DNA from: an uncultured Bacteroidota bacterium
Lineage (GTDB): Bacteria > Bacteroidota > Rhodothermia > Rhodothermales > Salinibacteraceae
DNA length: 64,000 nt
Assembly: GCA_913056185.1 (NCBI GenBank)
Contig: CAJXLV010000007.1
Location: 44,553-108,552 of the forward strand
Reading direction: 5' to 3'
Positions 17,120-24,892 of the stretch are shown here, piece by piece; position 1 is the first letter of the stretch; every line of letters starts with the position of its first letter. Position numbers and translations under genes: made by a program. A model generated the notes under the pieces. It made no database searches, was not told the origin of the DNA, and was given only the letters and a program-made list of their open reading frames with translations.

Positions 17120-18388
17120 ATGCCCCCCTCTGCGCCCGACGATTCCGTTCTTAGCGTTACCGCCCTCACCCGCGGGCTCAGCGACCTTGTAGAGGCGCAC
17201 TACGACGACGTGTGGGTGGAGGGGGAGCTGTCCGACTTCACACGAGCTGCCTCGGGGCACTGCTACTTTACGCTGAAGGACGACGACGCCCAGATCCGGT
17301 GTGTGATGTGGAAGCACCTGACGCAGTACGTCTACTTTGAGCCAGAGGACGGCATGCAGGTGCGGGTTCACGGCCACGCGTCGGTCTACGAGCGGCGAGG
17401 CGATCTGCAAATTCAGGCGCAGGCGATGCGAAAAGCCGGAAAGGGCGCGCAGCAGAGGGCCTTCGAAAAGCTCAAACGGAAGCTGCGAGAGGAGGGCTTG
17501 TTCGAGGCCGAACGGAAGCAGTCCCTGCCAGCGTTCCCCGATACCATCGGCGTGGTGACCTCGGGCCAGGGCGCGGCCATCCACGACATCCGGGCGGGCC
17601 TGGAGCGGCGCTTTCCCCCTGCCGCGGTGGTGCTGTGCCCGGTGGCGGTGCAGGGCCTGGACGCCCCGCAGGCCATTGCGGACGGCATCGCGGCCTTCAA
17701 CGATGTGCCCGCCGATCACGACCACCACCCCGACCTGCTCATCGTAGGGCGGGGGGGCGGCTCTACGGAGGACCTGTGGGCCTTTAACGAGGAAGCCGTC
17801 GCCCGCGCCATCGCCGCCTCGGAGCGGCCCGTCGTCAGCGCCGTGGGGCACGAATCGGACGTGACGATTGCCGATCTCGTGGCCGACGAACGGGCCGCCA
17901 CCCCATCGACGGCCGCCGAACTCGTGGTCCCCGATCGGCGCGACGTGGCCCAGCGGGTACGGGCTGCCCACAGCCGTCTGCACCGGCACACAACACGCCG
18001 ACTCCAGGACGCCCGGCGGCGGGTGGAGGCCCTCGTCTCGTCCCACGCCTTTCACGCCCCCACCCGCCGCCTCGAACAGCACCGGCAACACCTCGACACG
18101 CTGATCGACCGGCTCACGCGGAGCGGCGAACGCCTCGTGGAGCAGACCCGCACGCGCCTCGACCGCCTGCAAGACCGCCTGCACGCTGCCGACCCCGCAC
18201 AGCCTCTGCGCCGGGGGTACGCCTACGTCACCCACGACGGCGCCCCCGTCCGCTCCGTCGAAGCCCTTCCCGATGATGCCCGCGTTCGCATCCACCTGAA
18301 CGACGGCCACCGGGAGGCCACGGTGCACCCCCCTGAGGCCTCTCAGACAACGCCCGAGGCCTCCCAGACACAGGAAGACAGCACGTAG
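17120..18388 (+). CDS. xseA: Exodeoxyribonuclease VII large subunit
   Basis: A 422-residue catalytic subunit of Exo VII, which degrades single-stranded DNA bidirectionally. The N-terminal OB domain is seen in VWVEGELSDFTRAASGHCYFTLKD. The central nuclease domain holds IGVVTSGQGAAIHDI, LLIVGRGGGSTEDLWAFNEEAVARAI and VSAVGHESDVTIADLVADERAATPSTAAE. The C-terminal third is a long coiled coil rich in Arg/His that binds the small subunits, ending with GYAYVTHDGAPVRS. ATG at 17120 starts just before the OB domain. Its partner xseB lies 2.4 kb downstream, separated by two genes, one on the opposite strand. Confidence 0.93.
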   Translation: MPPSAPDDSVLSVTALTRGLSDLVEAHYDDVWVEGELSDFTRAASGHCYFTLKDDDAQIRCVMWKHLTQYVYFEPEDGMQVRVHGHASVYERRGDLQIQAQAMRKAGKGAQQRAFEKLKRKLREEGLFEAERKQSLPAFPDTIGVVTSGQGAAIHDIRAGLERRFPPAAVVLCPVAVQGLDAPQAIADGIAAFNDVPADHDHHPDLLIVGRGGGSTEDLWAFNEEAVARAIAASERPVVSAVGHESDVTIADLVADERAATPSTAAELVVPDRRDVAQRVRAAHSRLHRHTTRRLQDARRRVEALVSSHAFHAPTRRLEQHRQHLDTLIDRLTRSGERLVEQTRTRLDRLQDRLHAADPAQPLRRGYAYVTHDGAPVRSVEALPDDARVRIHLNDGHREATVHPPEASQTTPEASQTQEDST

Positions 18389-18610
18389 CCCTCCCCGAGC
18401 CCCGTACGGACGCTGCCCCTCCGCACACCGGTGCCCCACAGCGCCCTGGGCAGCTTCTTCATCGAGAACGGTTGACCAGGAACTGCTCCGTTCATAGCAT
18501 GTACATCGCACGGATATTCGTATCGAGGCGCTTTCATTTCGCTGCGAGCCCACCTTGAGGACCTCTGCCCTGCTCGCGGCCGGCCCAATCGTCTTAATGT
18601 CTTCCCACCC

Positions 18611-19687
18611 ATGGCTTCGCCCCCAAGCCAACTTACGATTGTGTTTCAGCCGGAACAACGCGTCGATGTCATCGACATCAACCGGCACATCAAGCACGAA
18701 GACCAGGGCTTTCTGCAGCGCCACGACGAAGCGCTCTACTGCTCTTACCACACGACGGGGGGGTATCTTGAGGAGCCCATCTGCAATCGCCTGGGTCGAT
18801 GCCAGGACCAAGTTCACGAGTTTCTGGCTCCGTTTCAGGAGCTTTTTCCGTTTGGGGCCGACTACCGACACGACAAGCTCCACCTCCGCAAGGAACTGAG
18901 CCCTGAGCAACGTCGCACCGAGCCCCGCAACGCCGACTCTCACCTCACTTTCATCGGCTCCGGGCTTGAGAACTGCGTCACCTACCCCAGCACTCCGGGG
19001 CGCCCCGTCTTCTTTATTGACCTCGACGGCGTCAACAAGGACAATCAGGATCGACGCGAGCGACGCACAACGGTCATCGGCTACGACAACGAACGGGTGG
19101 TGCACGAGACGGAGCTGGAAGTGCCGGTCTCCAACCATCCGATCGACTCCGTCAGCCTCCGAGATCCACGCCTCGGTGTGTTTCCACAGCTCCACGAGCA
19201 GTTGGCCGCGCACGGCATCAAGACGGGGCGTGTGCTGCTCGATCTCGTCTCCGACGAGCACCACGCCGGGCTTACGGTCAACGAGTACGAAACCCTTCTC
19301 ATGAAGCACGACCTGGCGGAAGTGCTTCGCGATCCACTGCAGTTCATGGGGCGCAAGGGGCGGAGCATGCTCCGCGACCCCAGCGCGATTCCCGACAAGG
19401 CGAAAAACTACGCCAAGTACGACCTGGTGCGCCTCGTCAACCGCGTCGTCGACACGCTCGGCCTGAGTGAGTCGTTGGTGGAGCGCATCATCGACAAGTG
19501 CCTCGCGGTGCCGGCCGAGCGGTTCCTCCGGATGAAGCGGTCGGTGAGTCTACTCGTGACCGAGGACGAGGCCAACGGCGAAGGCACCATTGAGCAGGGG
19601 CGCTACCAGAGCCCCATCCTCGTGCAGTGGCGGAAGTCTGAGCCCCAGACGCGTCGGCTTCGTGCCCGCTTCACCCGTTTCGAGTAG
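18611..19687 (+). CDS. Uncharacterised protein with YjbQ-like N-terminal domain
   Basis: A 358-residue soluble protein. The first 170 residues resemble the YjbQ/UPF0047 fold: SYHTTGGYLEEPI matches the usual HTT-x-G-x-x-x-x-E signature, followed by YRHDKLHLRKEL, a NADSHL segment (cf. N-x-x-A/S-H-L) and PVFFIDLDGVN (cf. the E-x-D-G ending). YjbQ enzymes include alternative thiamine-phosphate synthases. The remaining 190 residues (from about VISHP-like VSNHPIDSVSLRDP) have no family I recognise and contain the PDKAKNYAKYDLVR helix. It is twice the length of ordinary YjbQ. Neighbours (xseA, SDR) give no hint. The domain call is by eye. Confidence 0.6.
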   Translation: MASPPSQLTIVFQPEQRVDVIDINRHIKHEDQGFLQRHDEALYCSYHTTGGYLEEPICNRLGRCQDQVHEFLAPFQELFPFGADYRHDKLHLRKELSPEQRRTEPRNADSHLTFIGSGLENCVTYPSTPGRPVFFIDLDGVNKDNQDRRERRTTVIGYDNERVVHETELEVPVSNHPIDSVSLRDPRLGVFPQLHEQLAAHGIKTGRVLLDLVSDEHHAGLTVNEYETLLMKHDLAEVLRDPLQFMGRKGRSMLRDPSAIPDKAKNYAKYDLVRLVNRVVDTLGLSESLVERIIDKCLAVPAERFLRMKRSVSLLVTEDEANGEGTIEQGRYQSPILVQWRKSEPQTRRLRARFTRFE

Positions 19688-19802
19688 CCCGTGCAGCGGA
19701 CCCTCTATACCGAACTGTCCGATGGTGCGCCCGCTGAGGTGGTCGAGATCGTGCGCCCGCCGACCTGTGCGTGCCGTTAAGTGCGTGCCGTAAGACGTGC
19801 CG

Positions 19803-20576
19803 TTAAATGAGCGAGTGGCTCTGCCCACCGTCCACGTTAATGCACGCGCCGGTGACAAGGCTGGCCCGTTCGGAGCACAGGAACGTCACCGCGTCGGCCA
19901 CCTCCTCGGCCCGTCCGAAGCGTTCAATCGCGAGGTTCTCCTCGACAAACTGCGCCATCTTGTCCGGCGTCTCCTTCACGCGCTGGTCCCAGCTGCCCCC
20001 CGGAAAGCGAATCGACCCCGGCGCGACGCTGTTCACGCGGATCTCCGGGGCCAGCTCCTGGGCCATCACCTTGCTCACGCTGATAAGGGCCGACTTGGTG
20101 GTGTTGTAGAGCGAGAGGCCCGCCCCGCCCAGCTCGCGCCCAAAGATGGACGAGATGTAGCAGATGGAGGCAGCGTCGCCCTCTCGCATGTACGGGATGG
20201 CCGCCCGGCTCACACGGACGTGCGACATGAAGTTGAGGTTGATCAGGTCTTCCCAGTCCTCGTCCGAGAGCTCTTCAAAGTCCCCACGCCGGTTGCCCCC
20301 CACGTTGCCCACGTACGTGTCGATGCGCCCGAAGCGGTCGTACGCATCCTCCACAAGGCGCTCCGGCTCACCCGCCTCCGTCACGTCCATCGGCAGCGCC
20401 AGCACCTCCGCACCCTCAGCCCGCACCTCATCCGCCGCCGCCTCCAGGTCGGCTGCGGTGCGCGCGCAGATGGCAATGTTGCAGCCCTGCCGGGCCAGCT
20501 CCAGCGCAATGTACTTGCCAATGCCTCGGCTCGCCCCTGTAACAATGGCGGTCCGGCCGTCGAGTCCAAGATCCAT
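19803..20576 (-). CDS. SDR-family oxidoreductase
   Basis: A 257-residue classical short-chain dehydrogenase/reductase. The cofactor motif TGASRGIGKYIALELA is at residues 10-25, the NNAG-equivalent is VGNVGGNRRG, and the catalytic set is Ser in CYISSIFG, then Tyr/Lys in SLYNTTKSALISVSK, so the Ser-Tyr-Lys triad is complete. The C-terminus FLCSERASLVTGACINVDGGQSHSL is typical of FabG-like enzymes. The substrate cannot be inferred. ATG at 20576 is the family-like start; an upstream in-frame start adds 21 unconserved residues. It is convergent with the YjbQ-like gene. Confidence 0.88.
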   Translation of the reverse strand: MDLGLDGRTAIVTGASRGIGKYIALELARQGCNIAICARTAADLEAAADEVRAEGAEVLALPMDVTEAGEPERLVEDAYDRFGRIDTYVGNVGGNRRGDFEELSDEDWEDLINLNFMSHVRVSRAAIPYMREGDAASICYISSIFGRELGGAGLSLYNTTKSALISVSKVMAQELAPEIRVNSVAPGSIRFPGGSWDQRVKETPDKMAQFVEENLAIERFGRAEEVADAVTFLCSERASLVTGACINVDGGQSHSLI

Positions 20577-20786
20577 GGGAAAAAGGTCGTGGGGAAAAGT
20601 GGTTCGGAAAAATGCTCTGGTTGTGAGCAGTATAGCCACGTTCGCACTCGCGATCCACGGCCTCCCTCCCGTCGGCGGCGGGTTTCAAACCATTTGGACA
20701 CATCTGTGCGCTTTGTGCGCAGGAACTGCACCTGCAGATGCGCCTTCGAAAGATTCCTCGTCTACTGTTCGTTTTGTGCACTGCTC

Positions 20787-21002
20787 ATGCCGTCCCCTTC
20801 CACAGATTCCCACGATCGCTCGTTCGAAGCTGCTCTGGAGCGGCTCGAAGAGCTCATTGACACGCTCGAAGAAGACCCGCCGGCCCTTGACGAGGCCCTC
20901 GACGCGTACGAAGAGGGCGTTGCGCTGGCCAACGAATGCCTCGCGCGGCTCGACGAAGCCGAACAGCGCGTGAGCGAACTGTCGATCGATCCTTCGTCGT
21001 AG
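20787..21002 (+). CDS. xseB: Exodeoxyribonuclease VII small subunit
   Basis: A 71-residue XseB. The core SFEAALERLEELIDTLEED followed by LDEALDAYEEGVALANECLARLDEAEQRV is the canonical two-helix small subunit that wraps around the XseA coiled coil. The start ATG at 20787 gives a short acidic N-terminal extension. The open frame runs far upstream through unrelated sequence, so the conserved start was chosen. It precedes a Phd-type antitoxin gene by 77 bases. Confidence 0.9.
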   Translation: MPSPSTDSHDRSFEAALERLEELIDTLEEDPPALDEALDAYEEGVALANECLARLDEAEQRVSELSIDPSS

Positions 21003-21079
21003 GATCGCCCCGTATCGCCTCGTCCCCAACGCACTCTCTCCCCCAACGCACTCTCTTCACAACGCGCTCCTGTACCACG

Positions 21080-21274
21080 ATGTACACCACCGAAAGCGTC
21101 GATGCCGTCGCCACCATCACGGAGCTGCGCTCCGATACCGCCGACCTCATTGATCGGGCACAGGCCATCCGCAACGGCGTCCTGATCCAGAAGAACAATG
21201 AGCCCCGCGCAGTGCTTCTCTCGTGGGATGCCTACAGGGCCATCACGGAAGAGGTGAATCTCGAAGAGCTGTAG
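21080..21274 (+). CDS. Phd/YefM-family antitoxin-like protein, orphan
   Basis: A 64-residue protein with the Phd/YefM N-terminal DNA-binding domain: TITELRSDTADLIDRAQ, then GVLIQKNNEPRAVLLSWDAYRAI, which is the standard N-G-x-P-x-A-V-x-x-S-x-x-x-Y pattern. The usual C-terminal toxin-neutralising helix is nearly absent, as the protein ends ten residues later. No RelE, Doc or PIN toxin gene follows on either strand; the next gene is bioY on the opposite strand. It could be a solitary transcription regulator or the remnant of a toxin-antitoxin pair. Confidence 0.8.
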   Translation: MYTTESVDAVATITELRSDTADLIDRAQAIRNGVLIQKNNEPRAVLLSWDAYRAITEEVNLEEL

Positions 21275-21310
21275 TCCTCTCTTTTCCCTTCAGCCCTTTT
21301 CCGCGTCCCT

Positions 21311-21910
21311 CTACGCATCGCCCTGCGTGAGGGACCGGGTGCCGCTGTACAGAAGCCCCACGCCGAGCACCTTCAGAAGGTCGATGGCGATGAACCGAAG
21401 GAAGCCCTTGTCGATCGACTCCATCCAGGTGGCGTGTCCCGCGGCGTAGTGCAGCCACACCACGCCACACGCAAAGATAAGCGCCGCGCCCCCGAGCGAA
21501 GCGAGCGTGCTTCCTGAAAAGGCCTTCCACCGCTTCGAAAGGGCGCCGATGACGGCCGCGGCGGCGGGGTACGAGAGCAGGTAGCCGGCCGAGGCGATGC
21601 CGAAGAGGTACGTCGCCCCGTAGCCGTCTCCGGCAAAAACTGGGGCAACGAGCCCGAGGGCGAGGTACAGCGCTTGCGCAAGCAGCCCATTGCGCCAGCC
21701 CAGATACAGACCACTGGCGTATACGGCCGCGGTTTGTAGGGTAATGGGAACCTCCCACAGGTACACACGGAACTGCACCTTTGCAGCGAGAGCGGTCAGG
21801 AGGGCAAAGCCCACCACGCCCATCGCCTGCACCAGCACGGAGGCCCGTTCCTCACGCAGCGAATCGACGAGGGCCGTATACGAGGAGCGCAACGAAAGAA
21901 GACCGGACAT
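21311..21910 (-). CDS. bioY: Biotin transporter BioY
   Basis: A 199-residue integral membrane S-component of ECF-type biotin uptake. About six hydrophobic helices are seen; conserved family features are [52 protein letters not shown] (quoted in part: [18 protein letters not shown] and [12 protein letters not shown]), and [16 protein letters not shown]. No bioM/bioN ATPase or T-component genes are adjacent; solitary BioY proteins are known to work alone or with a shared module. ATG at 21910 opens directly on the N-terminal amphipathic segment. Confidence 0.9.
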   Translation of the reverse strand: MSGLLSLRSSYTALVDSLREERASVLVQAMGVVGFALLTALAAKVQFRVYLWEVPITLQTAAVYASGLYLGWRNGLLAQALYLALGLVAPVFAGDGYGATYLFGIASAGYLLSYPAAAAVIGALSKRWKAFSGSTLASLGGAALIFACGVVWLHYAAGHATWMESIDKGFLRFIAIDLLKVLGVGLLYSGTRSLTQGDA

Positions 21911-22129
21911 GGAGGAAGCAAAGGGTTTTTCGAAGGGAGATACGGGAATCACACAGAGGATATGAAGCCCTGCGGACAACCCCAAGTCTGCAGCTCCCCT
22001 TTTCGAATTTTTACGGTTGTCCCCGGGGGCAGGCCTGAATTCTTCAGAAATCATCGCTCTCATCGTTTCGCCCGGCGGACTGCTCTCGTATGCTTCCTGT
22101 GCATGTCCTGGCCACCAGCCGCCCCGCCC

Positions 22130-22393
22130 ATGAAGCGCTTCGAGGAGCTGTTCGACGAACTCACGGACAAGGTTGCCCGGCAAGACCCCGACTCGGGCAC
22201 TGTTGCGGCCGTGAATGAGGGCCGACACGCCATCGGAAAAAAAGTACTGGAGGAAGCGGGCGAGGTGTGGATGGCCGCCGAGCATGAGGGCACTGACCGC
22301 ACCGCCGAGGAGATTTCCCAGCTGCTGTACCACGTGCAGGTCCTCATGATTGCCTGCGACCTCGACCTGGAGGACGTCTACGAACACCTGTAG
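22130..22393 (+). CDS. hisE: Phosphoribosyl-ATP pyrophosphohydrolase
   Basis: An 87-residue all-alpha NTP pyrophosphatase of histidine synthesis, catalysing the second step. The core matches His[35 protein letters not shown] (the E-E-x-x-E metal motif) and [29 protein letters not shown] (the D/E-x-x-x-H segment). ATG at 22130 covers the fold; an in-frame ATG at 22103 would add nine residues. hisG follows 72 bases downstream, with an imperfect inverted repeat between them. Confidence 0.9.
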   Translation: MKRFEELFDELTDKVARQDPDSGTVAAVNEGRHAIGKKVLEEAGEVWMAAEHEGTDRTAEEISQLLYHVQVLMIACDLDLEDVYEHL

Positions 22394-22394
22394 G

Positions 22395-22446
22395 GCTGGA
22401 GGTCTGGAGGCACGAGCGTCTCCCTCCATACTTCCACACTGCCACA
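22395..22446 (+). repeat. Imperfect inverted repeat between hisE and hisG
   Basis: CTGGAGGTCTGGAGGCA faces CCTCCATACTTCC across a short centre, so the transcript can fold back on itself. It is a smaller relative in layout, not in sequence, of the intergenic repeats at 24797, 28111, 31353, 44711 and 45637. Confidence 0.5.
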
Positions 22447-22465
22447 CTTATCAGACCCACATACG

Positions 22466-23317
22466 ATGCTGCAAATCGCTCTCCCCAACAAAGGCGCGCT
22501 CGCCGATGGCGCTGTCACCCTGGCCGAGGAGGCTGGCTACCACTGCCGCCGCCGCGGCCGCGAGCTTTCCGTGCGCGACCCGGATCACGGCGTCGAGTTC
22601 GTCTTTCTGCGGCCCCGGGACATCGCGACATACGTGAGCAAAGGCATCATCGACCTGGGGGTGACGGGCCTCGATCTCACCTACGACAGCGGCGCCGAGG
22701 TGACGCACGTGCTGGACCTCGGCTTCGGCAACGCGCGCTTCTGCTACGCCGCCCCGAAGGATGCCGGCCTCACGCCGGACGACTTTACGGATACGACCCG
22801 CATCGCCACCTCCTACGACACCCTCGTCCGCCGCGACCTCGACGCACGAGGCGTCGATGCCCGCGTCATCTCACTCGACGGCGCGGTGGAGATCTCCATC
22901 CAGCTCGGCGTGGCCGACGTTATTGCCGACGTGGTGCAGACGGGCCGCACCATCGACGAGGCTGGCCTGGAGACAATCGGGGATCCCATCCTGAACACCG
23001 AGGCCGTGCTCGTGGCTCAGAACGGGACCACCATGGAACAGGAGGCGGCTCAGCGTTTTGCGGAGCGCGTAGAGGGCATCATCGTGGCCCGCGAGTACGT
23101 GGTGGTGGAGTACGACCTGCCGGAGGCGCACCTGCCGGAGGCCCGTGAAATCACGCCCGGCATCGAATCGCCCACTGTCTCTCCCCTTAACAAGGACGGC
23201 TGGGTGGCCGTGAAGGCCATGATCGAGCGCGACGCGGTGAACAAGGTGATGGATTCCCTCACGGAACTCGACGCCCGCGGCATCATCATTACCGACATTC
23301 GCACCTGCCGCATTTAG
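22466..23317 (+). CDS. hisG: ATP phosphoribosyltransferase, long form
   Basis: A 283-residue HisG_L, the first enzyme of histidine synthesis. The N-terminal IALPNKGALADGAVTLAEEAGY, the DLGVTGLDL segment and the PRPP-binding loop VADVIADVVQTGRTIDEAGL are all present. The C-terminal domain from about residue 205 (SPTVSPLNKDGWVAVKAMIER, then GIIITDIRTCRI) is the histidine-sensing regulatory domain, so the enzyme should be feedback-inhibited without HisZ. It follows hisE on the same strand. Confidence 0.94.
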   Translation: MLQIALPNKGALADGAVTLAEEAGYHCRRRGRELSVRDPDHGVEFVFLRPRDIATYVSKGIIDLGVTGLDLTYDSGAEVTHVLDLGFGNARFCYAAPKDAGLTPDDFTDTTRIATSYDTLVRRDLDARGVDARVISLDGAVEISIQLGVADVIADVVQTGRTIDEAGLETIGDPILNTEAVLVAQNGTTMEQEAAQRFAERVEGIIVAREYVVVEYDLPEAHLPEAREITPGIESPTVSPLNKDGWVAVKAMIERDAVNKVMDSLTELDARGIIITDIRTCRI

Positions 23318-23397
23318 CCGCGTGGGGGCGTGGCCACGACACATGGCGACATGGACGCATGACCGTGCGCTCACATGCCTCCCCCCATCACGCCCCT

Positions 23398-24756
23398 CTA
23401 CAGTCCTCCGCGCCGCCCAAGGAGTTGCCCGCTGAGGCGCAGCAGCTCCACCTCCGCCTGCTTAGCCTCGTACTGCGCGGTAAGCAGGCGGCTCTCGGCC
23501 TGGATGAACTGCTCTTGCACCTCCCGCAGCTCCACGCTCGTGATGGTGCCGAGCTCAAACTGCCGGAGCGCAACGTCCACGTTGGCCCGCACGGCCTCCA
23601 GGTTTTGCCGTTCGAGGTCGACGAGACGGAGGCGATTCTGATACCGCTCGTAGGCGCTCGTAAGCTCGGTCGTCAGGCGGGTGCGCACGTCTTCGATGGC
23701 GAGGCGGGCGTTGGTGGCGCGGATCTCGGCGTTCTGTGTCTCCCGCCAGCGGGTGAGGCCGTCGAAGAGGGCAAAGGTGAGCGACACGCCGTAGGTGAGA
23801 TCAGTGCTCGTGCGTTCCTGCAAGAAGCCGCTCTCGGCATCGAGCTGCGAGTAGCCGTAGCCCGCCGTGAGGTCGACGCTCGGAAAGAAATCGGCGCGGG
23901 CCTCGCGGGTCGCGGCCCGTGCGGCCTGTGACGCCTGACGGGCCTGCTCGAGCGCTGGGCTTTTCTGGAGGGCGGCCTGCTGGAGCGGGCGATAGCCGAG
24001 GCTCGTGTCCACCTCGATCGACGGGATGACGGCGTAGCGGACCGACGCGCCCCCGGAACGGCCCAGGAGCTGATTGAGGCGGCTCTTGGCCGTAACAAGT
24101 TCGGTTTGTTGCCGCAGCACCGCGGCCGAGTCGGCGTTTAGGTCGACGCGCGCCTGTCGCACCGCCAGGTCCGAGGCCGAGCCGACCTCTCGCCGTGCCT
24201 CCACGATGCGCAGCCGCTCGCGGGAAATGGACGCCGCCTCCCGCAGCACATCGAGCTGCTGTTGTCGGCGGGCCACGTCGTAGTACCCATCGATCACGTC
24301 CGCCACCAGGGCCTCAACTTCTTCGTCCGTGGCGGCGGCCTGTCGGTCGCGCTCCGCCCCCAGGCGATCGTACGTCGCAAAGGGCCGCAGCCCGTCAAAC
24401 ACCGTCCACCGGAGGTCCGCACCGGCGCTGGTCTCGGTCGTGGTGGCCCCGTCCGTGTTCTGCGTCTGGCCGTCGAGAAAGGTCTGGTCCGACGACGAGA
24501 CGGACTCCGAGTACCCAGCCCGCCCCGTGAGCGTTGGCAGGAACCCAGCGGTGCCCCACGAGACGTTGTTCTCGGCGATGTCGGCCTGCCGCCGGGCAAT
24601 CTGGGCCTGCGGGTTGGCATCGAGCGCGCGCTGAATGGCGGCGCCGAGGCGGAGGGTGTCGGGTGAAGTCGGCTGCTGGGCCTGGATGGGGGATGGCCAG
24701 AAAAGAACCGCAGTGAGCAGCGGTATCACCAGGACCAAACGAACGACGTCGTTCAT
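23398..24756 (-). CDS. TolC-family outer-membrane efflux protein
   Basis: A 452-residue outer-membrane channel, third gene of the RND efflux operon. It has a signal peptide (VRLVLVIPLLTAVLFWPSPIQA) and two OEP repeats of long coiled-coil helices, visible as LRLGAAIQRALDANPQAQIARRQ near the mature start and its echo TLGYRPLQQAALQKSPALEQARQ-like region near residue 270. It forms the trimeric exit duct that docks on the pump at 24893-28042. ATG at 24756 is the second Met, directly before the signal peptide. It is convergent with hisG. Confidence 0.9.
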   Translation of the reverse strand: MNDVVRLVLVIPLLTAVLFWPSPIQAQQPTSPDTLRLGAAIQRALDANPQAQIARRQADIAENNVSWGTAGFLPTLTGRAGYSESVSSSDQTFLDGQTQNTDGATTTETSAGADLRWTVFDGLRPFATYDRLGAERDRQAAATDEEVEALVADVIDGYYDVARRQQQLDVLREAASISRERLRIVEARREVGSASDLAVRQARVDLNADSAAVLRQQTELVTAKSRLNQLLGRSGGASVRYAVIPSIEVDTSLGYRPLQQAALQKSPALEQARQASQAARAATREARADFFPSVDLTAGYGYSQLDAESGFLQERTSTDLTYGVSLTFALFDGLTRWRETQNAEIRATNARLAIEDVRTRLTTELTSAYERYQNRLRLVDLERQNLEAVRANVDVALRQFELGTITSVELREVQEQFIQAESRLLTAQYEAKQAEVELLRLSGQLLGRRGGL

Positions 24757-24796
24757 CAGGGGAGAACAGTACAAAGCGAGGGGGGACCAAACGGAT

Positions 24797-24880
24797 CATG
24801 ATGCGTGATACGTGATGAGTGACACGTGAGCGTGATCGACAGCAGGAAAGCAACCTCACGATTCACGGTTCACGTATTAC
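24797..24880 (-). repeat. Intra-operonic inverted tandem repeat (pump/tolC)
   Basis: A run of GTGATACGTGATGAGTGACACG-like units (about 8-10 bp period) is followed, after a spacer containing GCAGGAAAGCAACCTCACG, by a reverse-complement run (TTCACGGTTCACGTATTAC). The spacer is almost the same as in 28141-28161. It occupies most of the gap between two genes of one operon. Confidence 0.7.
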
Positions 24881-24892
24881 TCTGCGGACCGA

